DNA of 64,000 nt, from contig NZ_CP030073.1 of the NCBI RefSeq assembly GCF_003261055.1, positions 1,736,001 to 1,800,000 on the forward strand. The letters run 5' to 3'. Both the position numbers and the translations under genes were made by a program. Source of the DNA: Streptomyces cadmiisoli (lineage in GTDB: Bacteria; Actinomycetota; Actinomycetes; Streptomycetales; Streptomycetaceae). A model generated the notes under the pieces. That model was not told the DNA's origin. It was given only the letters and a program-made list of their open reading frames with translations, and searched no databases. Shown here one piece after another: positions 27,851 to 35,044 of the stretch; within the stretch, counting starts at the first letter, position 1; each line of letters opens with the position of its first letter.

Positions 27851-29104
27851 ATGTCCGCCACACCCACTACACCGCCACCGGCGCTGCGCCCCTACCTCAC
27901 CGCCCGCCACGAAGTGCTGTGGGACGAGGCGGATGCCTTCGCCGCCGAGCACATCGCGTCGCGCGCCGCGCGTATGGAGGCCGCTCCGGGCAGGGTGGAG
28001 CGCAAGGTCGCCGACCTGATGGCCGCACGGGGCTGGTTCGCCGTCACCATCCCGGCCTCCTTCGGCGGGCTGGGTGCCGGACATGTGGCCAAGACCATCC
28101 TGGTCCACCGCGTCGCGCGGATCTCGGCGGCTGCCGCAGCCATCCTGCAGGCCACCCTTATCCCCGTCGGCGCCCTGCTGCACTTCGCCACCTACGAGCA
28201 GAAGGGCCGCTGGCTGCCCCGTGTCGCGGACGGTTCCCTGCTGCTATCGATCGCCGTGACCGAACCACAGGCTGGCGGACACATCGGTGGCATCGAAGCC
28301 ACAGCCGAACGCGCCGGCAGCGAGTGGGTGATCACCGGCCGCAAGGTCCATATCGGCAATAGTCACCTCGCCGGTGCCCACCTCGTCGTCGCCCGCACCG
28401 CCGAAGCGGGCGTAAGCACCTCCCAGGCGCTGACCGCGTTCATGGTCGAATCAAGCCGCCGCGGGCTCTCGGTCCCCGAGCACCGCCCCGGCCTTGGTCT
28501 GCACGGCTTCTCCGCCGGCCGACTCGACCTCGATCACGTCCGTGTTCCCGAGGACAACGTGGTCGGAGAGATCGGCCAGGGGCTGAGCGTGGCCCAGAGC
28601 AGCAGCATTCTGTACGGCCGTCCCAACCTGGCCGCCGTGAGCCTCGGCATTCACGAAGCGGTCGTGGCCGCCACTACTGCTCGTCTCAAGACCCGTCCTC
28701 GCTATCGGGCCAGCCTGTCCGACCTGCCCGTACTGCGGGACCGCATCGGTGGCATGGAGGCCCGCCTGCGCGCCGGCCGGATACTCGCCTACCAGTCCGT
28801 GCACCTTCTCGACCAGGGCCTGCCCTGCGACGCCGACCTGATCAACGCCAAGTACCTCGGCCACCAGTGGGCCGCGCAGTCGGCCCAGGACGCCATGGAA
28901 CTGCACGGCGCCCACGCCTTCGACCGCGACTACGTCCTCCAGCGCTTGTGGCGCGACATCCAGCACACCTACCCGCCCGCCGGCACCGGCGAGGTCCAGC
29001 GCATACGCCTAGCCGACGCCGCCTTCGACGAGGACCACATCCAGTGGTCCGAACGCCTCGCCGCCGAAGCCGCCTGGGCACGCCCCGACCCGACCGCCGC
29101 ATGA
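27851..29104 (+). CDS. Acyl-CoA dehydrogenase-fold flavoprotein, catalytic Glu apparently replaced
   Basis: 417 residues from ATG 27851, with GAGGGAGA just upstream. Family features include WFAVTIPASFGGLGAG, AVTEPQAGGHIGGIEA (flavin region), VITGRKVHIGNSHLAGAHLV, and the C-terminal helices NAKYLGHQWAAQSAQDAMEL and LHGAHAFDRDYVLQRLWRD. Where most members read YEGTNEIQ, this one has PPAGTGEVQR, so the usual catalytic Glu position holds Ala. It may therefore use a different base or a different reaction. It heads a chain of overlapping genes, so a tailoring or precursor role near the lanthipeptide cluster is possible but unproven. Confidence 0.85.
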   Translation: MSATPTTPPPALRPYLTARHEVLWDEADAFAAEHIASRAARMEAAPGRVERKVADLMAARGWFAVTIPASFGGLGAGHVAKTILVHRVARISAAAAAILQATLIPVGALLHFATYEQKGRWLPRVADGSLLLSIAVTEPQAGGHIGGIEATAERAGSEWVITGRKVHIGNSHLAGAHLVVARTAEAGVSTSQALTAFMVESSRRGLSVPEHRPGLGLHGFSAGRLDLDHVRVPEDNVVGEIGQGLSVAQSSSILYGRPNLAAVSLGIHEAVVAATTARLKTRPRYRASLSDLPVLRDRIGGMEARLRAGRILAYQSVHLLDQGLPCDADLINAKYLGHQWAAQSAQDAMELHGAHAFDRDYVLQRLWRDIQHTYPPAGTGEVQRIRLADAAFDEDHIQWSERLAAEAAWARPDPTAA

Positions 29105-29727
29105 GCCCCCGTACGCGGCACCCCGTGAATCCCGACCGCCGCGCACGGGCCGGTGCCGCCGGTCCCCGTCCCCCGCGGGGACCGGCGGCACCCACCCCGG
29201 TGACCGTCCGTTCCAGCCGAGAAAGAGACCCCGTGACCCCGCCCGTGACGACCAGCGCACCGATCACCCCTCTGACGCCGACGCTGCAGCGCGTCGCCCA
29301 ACACCTCGCGAACGGCTGTGCATCCCAAGAGATCGCCGCGAAGACAGGGCTCTCGGCGGTCACCGTCCGCCAGTACATCCGCGACATCCGCGCGAGCCTC
29401 CACTGCCCGCCCCGCTGCAAGCCCCCCGTCATCGTGCACCGCCTGTTCACCACCCAGCAGGTGGCCTCTCCCACGGCGGACAGGCCAGCTCCGAAGCTCA
29501 GCCCCGAGCAGCTGCTGCTGTTGCGAGCCGTCGCTGAGCACAGCGATACGCGCGACATCGCCGTCGCCGCCAAGCTCGCCCCGGCCGACCAGCGCGCCGC
29601 GCTCGACCAGCTCCTCGCCGACACGGGTGCACAGGACACCACCGAACTGGTGGTCCTGGCGCACGGCTGGCAGCTGCTGCCGGCCGAGCAGGCAGCCCAC
29701 GCGACGCGAAACGGGGCAAGCCAGTGA
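29101..29727 (+). CDS. LuxR-like helix-turn-helix protein
   Basis: 208 residues if the ATG overlapping the previous stop (ATGA) is used; GTG 29233, after GAAAGAGA, would remove 44 Pro/Arg-rich residues and may be the true start. The HTH resembles a GerE/LuxR type: LTPTLQRVAQHLANGCASQE, then IAAKTGLSAVTVRQYIRDIR. A second helical region (LLRAVAEHSDTRDIAVAAKL) may be a degenerate repeat. It has no receiver domain, so it could answer to protein partners. It lies in the chain leading to the lanthipeptide genes and may be their regulator. Confidence 0.75.
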   Translation: MSPRTRHPVNPDRRARAGAAGPRPPRGPAAPTPVTVRSSRERDPVTPPVTTSAPITPLTPTLQRVAQHLANGCASQEIAAKTGLSAVTVRQYIRDIRASLHCPPRCKPPVIVHRLFTTQQVASPTADRPAPKLSPEQLLLLRAVAEHSDTRDIAVAAKLAPADQRAALDQLLADTGAQDTTELVVLAHGWQLLPAEQAAHATRNGASQ

Positions 29728-30374
29728 CCCGGCCTACGACCTCAGCGGCCAGCGAGTACCGCTCCGCCTCCGTCCCCTTCACGCAGACGCCGCCGACCGC
29801 TATCTACGAGATGCGCATGCTGCGCACGGCGGCCGAGCGTGAGGAAGCTGCGGCCCTCGTCCAGGACCGCCAGCGCTGGCTCACAATGCACGGCCTGCCC
29901 GTACCCGCCCGCGCCGACATCCCGGCACTCTTCCGCGAGGCGCAGACCATGTCCGCCGGACTGTACGAGGACGGAAAGCTGCTGGCCTGCATGATCCCCG
30001 AGCGTGACCCCGACCTCGGATGGGGCCAGGGTCCGTGCCTCTTCCTCCAAAGCGTCCACACCCTGCCCGGCCAGTCCGATGACATCACCCGCCTGATCAC
30101 CCTGTGGGCGTCCGACTTCGCCGCCCGACTCGACCTCCAAGTCGTACGGGCCGAGACGCTGGCCCGCCACACTCTCGAAGCCGAACCCCTCGCTGCCCTC
30201 CTGCGTCGGCTCACCGACAACGGCTGGGACGTGTGCGGATCCGGCCCCGGACGCGACGGCGATCGAGTAGCCCGCCTCGAACTCCCCGCCGAGCACCGCG
30301 CCGGGCTCCGCGCGCTAATCAGCTGCCAGGTCCACGCGCCTCAGCCGGCTCCGGATGACCGGAGCAACGCGTGA
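29724..30374 (+). CDS. GNAT-like N-acyltransferase family protein
   Basis: 216 residues from a GTG overlapping the previous stop (GTGA). The pattern YEMRMLRTAAEREEAAALVQ, RQRWLTMHGLPVPARADIPA, SAGLYEDGKLLACMIPERDP and FLQSVHTLPGQ resembles a GNAT fold, with the usual Arg-rich acetyl-CoA loop poorly conserved. Neighbours upstream and downstream overlap it, so it belongs to one operon with the acyl-CoA dehydrogenase-like and DUF6624 genes. Substrate is unknown, and the family call is moderate. Confidence 0.65.
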   Translation: MTRPTTSAASEYRSASVPFTQTPPTAIYEMRMLRTAAEREEAAALVQDRQRWLTMHGLPVPARADIPALFREAQTMSAGLYEDGKLLACMIPERDPDLGWGQGPCLFLQSVHTLPGQSDDITRLITLWASDFAARLDLQVVRAETLARHTLEAEPLAALLRRLTDNGWDVCGSGPGRDGDRVARLELPAEHRAGLRALISCQVHAPQPAPDDRSNA

Positions 30375-30946
30375 CAACTGACGAACCGCAGCGGCCCGAC
30401 CTCGCCCGCGAGCTGATCGCCCGCGCCACGGAATCGGCCACGCACCGGGCCAAGCGCGTGCGCGACCAGCTCGACGCCGTCCAACTCGGACAGGGCCGGC
30501 ACACCGACCACGTCAACACCAAGGTGCTGCGCCGCATCCTGGCCGACCACGACTGGCCCGGCCACCGCCTCGTCGGCCCCGACGCGGCCCGTGCCGCGTG
30601 GAGCATCGCCCTGCACAGCGACGACGAACCCGACTTCCAGCGCGCCGCCACCACCCTGCTGGGGCGTGCGGTCCAGGCCGGCGACGCGCTGGTCCAGCAC
30701 TGGGCACACCTGCACGACCGCGCCCTCATCACCAGCGGGCGCGACCAGGAGTACGGCACCCAGCTCCTGCTGCGCGCCGACGGCATCGAACTGTGCCCGC
30801 TGCGCGCGCCGGAGTCAGTCGACACACGCAGGGCCACCGTGGGTCTGCCGCCGATCGCTGTCGCTCTGAAGGCGGTGCACCGCCGGTACACCGCGCATAG
30901 CTCTGCCGATGAAGCCCCGACCGTCGTCCTCGCGGGGGCCGCGTGA
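30371..30946 (+). CDS. DUF6624-like protein
   Basis: 191 residues from a GTG overlapping the previous stop (GTGA). It shows the DUF6624 pattern: helical start LARELIARATESATHRAKRV, then ADHDWPGHRLVGPDAARAAW, IALHSDDEPDFQRAATTLL, HDRALITSGRDQEYGTQLL. The conserved His, Asp, Arg and Gln residues hint at an enzyme, but none has been assigned to this family to my knowledge. It is the last of four overlapping genes before the lanthipeptide cluster. Confidence 0.75.
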   Translation: MTTDEPQRPDLARELIARATESATHRAKRVRDQLDAVQLGQGRHTDHVNTKVLRRILADHDWPGHRLVGPDAARAAWSIALHSDDEPDFQRAATTLLGRAVQAGDALVQHWAHLHDRALITSGRDQEYGTQLLLRADGIELCPLRAPESVDTRRATVGLPPIAVALKAVHRRYTAHSSADEAPTVVLAGAA

Positions 30947-31020
30947 AGCAGCGGAACCCCAGGTTCTCCACCAGTCGGCCTCCCGGCCGCAACTCCGCTC
31001 CGCGAAAGGATCGTTGACAG

Positions 31021-31488
31021 ATGAAGCTCACCACCGCCGTCCTCGCTGCCGGTGCTGCCGTCTCCCTCACCACCGCCGTGGTCGGAGCCGTCCGGCTCAG
31101 GCAGGACGCGCGGCACCAGGCCGAGCGCAACGAGGCGGTCGTCGCCCGCAACCAGCTCGACTGGCTGGCGCAGATGTCCACCAACGCCGACCTCGCCAAG
31201 CTCTGGGCGCCCGCGGACATGGACGTCGAGGAGTACATGCAGCTGCTCCATGCCAACCAGCAGATCTGCACCCTCAGCCTGCGCGACCGCCTGGGCTTCG
31301 TCCGCGACGGACAACTGCCCTTCTACGCCTCGATGCTCATGAACAGCGACGTCTGCCGGCGCTACTGGGCCCGTTTCGGAGACCTCCGCGCCCAGGAGGC
31401 CGAGGGCGACGAACGCGCCGAGCACTTCACCAAGGTCCTGAACCAGGCCGCGAAGGCCCATCAGGAAGTGCAGTTCGTAGCAGCCTGA
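31021..31488 (+). CDS. DUF6082-like membrane-anchored protein
   Basis: 155 residues from ATG 31021. A hydrophobic N-terminal segment (LAAGAAVSLTTAVVGAVRL) serves as anchor or signal; the remainder is a soluble helical domain (RNQLDWLAQMSTNADLAKLW, DRLGFVRDGQLPFYASMLMN, CRRYWARFGDLRAQEA), the usual layout of DUF6082 proteins in streptomycetes. It precedes the lanthipeptide precursor by 132 bases and may belong to the cluster. Function is unknown. Confidence 0.75.
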   Translation: MKLTTAVLAAGAAVSLTTAVVGAVRLRQDARHQAERNEAVVARNQLDWLAQMSTNADLAKLWAPADMDVEEYMQLLHANQQICTLSLRDRLGFVRDGQLPFYASMLMNSDVCRRYWARFGDLRAQEAEGDERAEHFTKVLNQAAKAHQEVQFVAA

Positions 31489-31620
31489 CGGCACGGGTCC
31501 CATCGACTCCCAGACGTCCTGGACCAGGCGACGCCTTCGCCCGCCACCGTCTGGCACCAAGCTCCGGGCCCCGACCGGGTCCCGGGATCCCGCACCACCC
31601 ATCGCCACAAGGAGGCAAGC

Positions 31621-31809
31621 ATGACCGCCGTGCAGACGGAGAGGCCGACCGCCCCCGTGCAGTCGGACCTGGCAACCACCGACGAGACCGACCCGTTCGG
31701 GCTCGACATCACCTTCATCGAGGGCACGCCGGCGACCGAGACGGTCCTGATGTGCAGCACGGGCGACACCTGCGGCAGCTCCTGCCCCAGCGCCTGCACC
31801 ACCTCGTAA
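31621..31809 (+). CDS. lanA: FxLD-family lanthipeptide precursor peptide
   Basis: A 62-residue peptide with a strong AAGGAGG ribosome site 5 bases before ATG. The leader carries the family tag DPFGLDITFIE (residues 24-34). The core region holds four Cys (45, 51, 55, 59) among Ser/Thr: MCSTGDTC, then GSSC, PSAC and the tail TTS. The FxLD motif and Cys/Ser/Thr-rich C-terminus define this class I lanthipeptide family. Ser and Thr would be dehydrated and joined to the Cys as thioether rings. Asp 49, within STGDT, is the only core Asp and thus the likely target of the PCMT-type methyltransferase. The leader cleavage site is not obvious. A strong hairpin follows the stop by about 20 bases. Confidence 0.9.
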   Translation: MTAVQTERPTAPVQSDLATTDETDPFGLDITFIEGTPATETVLMCSTGDTCGSSCPSACTTS

Positions 31810-31828
31810 GCCGGGCCACCCCGGCAGC

Positions 31829-31862
31829 GCGGGCCGGACGGGGCTCTCCCCGTCCGGCCCGC
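31829..31862 (+). terminator. Perfect 15-bp hairpin between precursor and lanB
   Basis: GCGGGCCGGACGGGG (31829-31843) pairs fully with 31848-31862 across a CTCT loop. It sits 20 bases after the precursor stop and 37 bases before the LanB start. As in other lanthipeptide operons, a partial terminator or RNA-stabilising hairpin here would give more precursor than enzyme message. Confidence 0.85.
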
Positions 31863-31898
31863 CCCCGCCCGTCACGCCAGAAGATGAGGAGAGCGCTG

Positions 31899-33938
31899 AT
31901 GACACGGCAACGGCCTAGCCTGTACGAGGGCGCGGGGCAGGCCATGCTGCGCGCCGCGGTACACACGACCGAGCCCGCCATGCCGCCCTGGCCGACGACC
32001 ACGGCGCCCGTGGAAGAGTGGCGCGCGTGGCTGAGCACGGTGTGGTCCGACACCGGCTTCCGCCGGACCGTGTCGCAGGCGAGCCCTCACCTGGCGGACC
32101 AGGTGCAGGCCATCATCGACGGCCGCACACCGAAGGTGCGCCGGATGCGCCGGGCGGCGCTGGCCACCGCCCGCTACGCGATCCGCTACGCCCGCCGCTC
32201 CACCCCCTACGGCCTGTTCGCCGGCGTCGCCCCGCTCGGCTTCGCCCAGGTCACGTCTGTCCGCATCGGCGACGAGCACCAGGCCGTGGCCCGCCCCGAG
32301 CCGGTCGGACTCGAGGAGATGCTCAGCGCCTGGGAGAGCGACGCTGCGCGCATGGCCGACGCCGAGGTCTGCGTCAACACCCTGATCTGTCAGCGCGACC
32401 AGCACATCCACGTGCCCTCCGAGGGCGACGCCGAGTTCCACCTCGTCCTCAGCCCCGCGCTGCGTCTCGTACTCGACCTGGCCCGATCGCCGATCGGGTA
32501 CCGCCAGTTGTCCGACAAGCTGGCCGCGGAGTTCCCCGGCGTGAGCGGCACCGCGCGCGACCGGCTGCTCGGTGATCTGCTGCGGGTGCGGCTGCTGCGC
32601 TCCTCGCTGCGCGCGCCCGCCACCGTCGCCGACCCCACCGACGTCTTACCGCCCGCGGCGCGCGCTCAGGCAGCCGGCCTGCGGACCGCGTGCGACCTGC
32701 GGCTGGACTCCGACGTGCGGCTGCCCGAGCAGGTGCTGACCGAAGTGGAGACCGCCGCGACCGTCCTGGCCCGCCTGGTCACCCATCCGACCGGGACACC
32801 GACCTGGCGGCGGTGGATCGAGCAGTTCTCTGAGCGCTACGGCGAGAACACCGCGGTGCCGGTGGAAGCGGTGACGGACCCTGACCGGGGCGTGGGCTTC
32901 CCTGCAGGCTTCGTCACGGCGAGCGAACCGCCCCGGCCGATGTCCCGGCGTGACCGCCTGCTGCTGGAGCTGGCCGGCACCGCCGCCGCCGAAGGCAGCC
33001 GCACCGTCGCGGTGACCGGGGCGATGATCGAGGAACTGGAAGCAGCGGCCGGCGACAAGCCCCACGGCCTGGCGCCTCACCTCGAACTGGCCGCACAGGT
33101 CCACGCCACCTCTGTTCCGGCCCTGGACCGGGGCGACTTCCGGCTGCGCGTGCTCACTGTCTCCCGCTCGGCCGGCTCGATGACCGGTCGGTTCTGGCAC
33201 CTGTTCGCCGGCGCCGAGGAGGCGTACGCGAACCTGCCCACCGTCGATCCGGAGGCGGAACTCGCGCAGCTCTCCTTCCACGCCGGACGCGTGCCGGCCG
33301 ACCTGCTCACCCGCGCGCCCCAGGCCCTGCCCCGGATCGTCAGCGTCGGCGAATTCCGCCGCCCCGAACCGCACGTCCTCTTCCCCCGCGACCTGTCGGT
33401 CACCGTCGCCGACGGCCGCCCCCAGCTGGTGGAGTCCGCGACGGGCAAGCCGCTGGAGCTGCTGGCCCCCACCGCCATCAACTTCCTGTGGAACAACTAC
33501 ACCCCGCCGATGGCCCGCTTCCTCGGCGAGATCAGCCGGGCCACCTCCCCGCAGGTGACCTGGTTCGACTGGGGCGCCGCCTGGACCCTGCCCTTCACCC
33601 CGGCCCTCACCTACCGGCGCACCATCCTCATCACCGCCCGGTGGAAGATCCGCAGCCGCACGCTGCCTGCCCGCACCGCCCCACTCCAGCAGTGGGCGGA
33701 CCAACTCCATGCCTGGCGTGCCCGGTTCCGGGTGCCGGAGCGGGTCCTGCTCGCCGAGGACGACCAGCAGCTGCCCCTCGACCTCACCCGCGACGTCGAC
33801 TTGGACCTCCTGCGCGCGCACCTGGACGCCAACCCCTTCGGCATCGCCACGCTGCACGACGCGCCCCCGCCGGACGCCGACGGGTGGATCGGCGGCCGGT
33901 CCCACAGCATCGTCGTCCCCCTGGCCAGGCGCTCATGA
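31899..33938 (+). CDS. lanB: Split LanB dehydratase, glutamylation part
   Basis: 679 residues from ATG 31899, which has GAGGAGA 7 bases upstream; an in-frame ATG at 31884 is less likely. Full LanB proteins have about 1000 residues with an N-terminal glutamylation and a C-terminal elimination domain; this one stops after the first. Features include RRMRRAALATARYAIRYARR, STPYGLFAGVAPLGFA, LLLELAGTAAAEGSRTVAVT and FLWNNYTPPMARFLGEI, the LanB N-terminal family signature. It should charge Ser/Thr of the precursor with glutamate from glutamyl-tRNA. The missing elimination step is encoded two genes downstream. It overlaps the LanC start as ATGA. Confidence 0.9.
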   Translation: MTRQRPSLYEGAGQAMLRAAVHTTEPAMPPWPTTTAPVEEWRAWLSTVWSDTGFRRTVSQASPHLADQVQAIIDGRTPKVRRMRRAALATARYAIRYARRSTPYGLFAGVAPLGFAQVTSVRIGDEHQAVARPEPVGLEEMLSAWESDAARMADAEVCVNTLICQRDQHIHVPSEGDAEFHLVLSPALRLVLDLARSPIGYRQLSDKLAAEFPGVSGTARDRLLGDLLRVRLLRSSLRAPATVADPTDVLPPAARAQAAGLRTACDLRLDSDVRLPEQVLTEVETAATVLARLVTHPTGTPTWRRWIEQFSERYGENTAVPVEAVTDPDRGVGFPAGFVTASEPPRPMSRRDRLLLELAGTAAAEGSRTVAVTGAMIEELEAAAGDKPHGLAPHLELAAQVHATSVPALDRGDFRLRVLTVSRSAGSMTGRFWHLFAGAEEAYANLPTVDPEAELAQLSFHAGRVPADLLTRAPQALPRIVSVGEFRRPEPHVLFPRDLSVTVADGRPQLVESATGKPLELLAPTAINFLWNNYTPPMARFLGEISRATSPQVTWFDWGAAWTLPFTPALTYRRTILITARWKIRSRTLPARTAPLQQWADQLHAWRARFRVPERVLLAEDDQQLPLDLTRDVDLDLLRAHLDANPFGIATLHDAPPPDADGWIGGRSHSIVVPLARRS

Positions 33939-35005
33939 CCACGACGACCGTGCCCCGTACGCAGGACCTGTCCGAGGGCGCCCTGGGGATGGCCCTGCTC
34001 GACATCGAGCGCCGGGACCTGTCCACCGCCCGCCGCCACCTCGCCCAGGCCACCGTCCGAGGGGTGAGCACCGGCAGCAACGCCAGCCTCTTCCACGGCG
34101 CACCCGCCCTGGAGCTCGTCCTGGCCCGTGCCCACGGGGTCGGCGACGACGTCCGCGCGGCCGTCGACCGCGTCGTGGACGCCCGGCTCGCCGCCGCCCA
34201 CCGCCGTCAGGCGGCCGGCGCGCTGCCCCACCTCGCCGAATGGGACCTCATCCGCGGCCTGACCGGACTCGCCGCCCTGCTGCTGTCCCGCCGCCCGATC
34301 GCGCCCCGGCTGCCCGACGTGCTCGCCTGCCTCGTCGCGCTCGCCCACCCCGCCCGTGGTGAAGGCCGGATGCTGCCCGGGTGGTGGTCGGCGGTCGGCC
34401 CGGACGGGAAGGAGATGGCCGGCGGGCACGGCAACAACGGCATGGCCCACGGCATCGCGGGGCCCCTGGCCGTGCTCTCCCTCGCCCTGCGCGCCGGAGT
34501 CAGCGTCCCCGGCCAGGAGGAAGCCGTCGGCACGTTCGCGACCTGGCTCGACCGGCACGGTGCCCACTACTGGTCCACCGCAGCACACCTGGACGCCGAC
34601 CAGCCACCCGAGGCGGAACCGGCCCGCCAGTCCTGGTGCTACGGCCAGCCCGGCATCGCCCGCGCCCAGCAGCTCGCCGCGCTCGCCCTCGGCGACCCCG
34701 CACGGCGCCGAGCGGCCGAGGACACCGTCGAGACCATCCTGACCGACCCGCTGCGGCTCGCCCGCATCACCGACTCGACTCTCTGCCACGGCTGGGCCGG
34801 GCTGCTGATGCTCACCCGCGTGGTCGCCGCCGACAGCCCCGTACCCGCACGCTTCACCCCGATCATCCAGGACCTGTACCGACGGCTGGCCGCCGACTGG
34901 GAGCACCTGCCCAAACCTGGATTCATGGAAGGCCGCGCCGGAGCCCAACTCGCCCTGAACGCCACCGACACCACCGGCTGGACCCGCGTCCTCCTGCTCG
35001 CCTGA
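33935..35005 (+). CDS. lanC: LanC-like lanthionine cyclase
   Basis: 356 residues from ATG 33935, overlapping the lanB stop. The three zinc-site regions of LanC are present: GGHGNNGMAHGIAGPLAVLS, SWCYGQPGIARAQ (Cys ligand) and TLCHGWAGLLML (Cys-His ligands). LanC catalyses addition of Cys thiols to dehydro-residues, forming lanthionine or methyllanthionine rings. With four Cys in the precursor, up to four rings are possible. The active site looks intact, and it is somewhat short for the family, mostly through short connecting loops. Confidence 0.92.
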   Translation: MTTTTVPRTQDLSEGALGMALLDIERRDLSTARRHLAQATVRGVSTGSNASLFHGAPALELVLARAHGVGDDVRAAVDRVVDARLAAAHRRQAAGALPHLAEWDLIRGLTGLAALLLSRRPIAPRLPDVLACLVALAHPARGEGRMLPGWWSAVGPDGKEMAGGHGNNGMAHGIAGPLAVLSLALRAGVSVPGQEEAVGTFATWLDRHGAHYWSTAAHLDADQPPEAEPARQSWCYGQPGIARAQQLAALALGDPARRRAAEDTVETILTDPLRLARITDSTLCHGWAGLLMLTRVVAADSPVPARFTPIIQDLYRRLAADWEHLPKPGFMEGRAGAQLALNATDTTGWTRVLLLA

Positions 35006-35044
35006 CCTTCTTCTCCCCGCCGCCTCGCAAGGAGTTTTCTGCCC

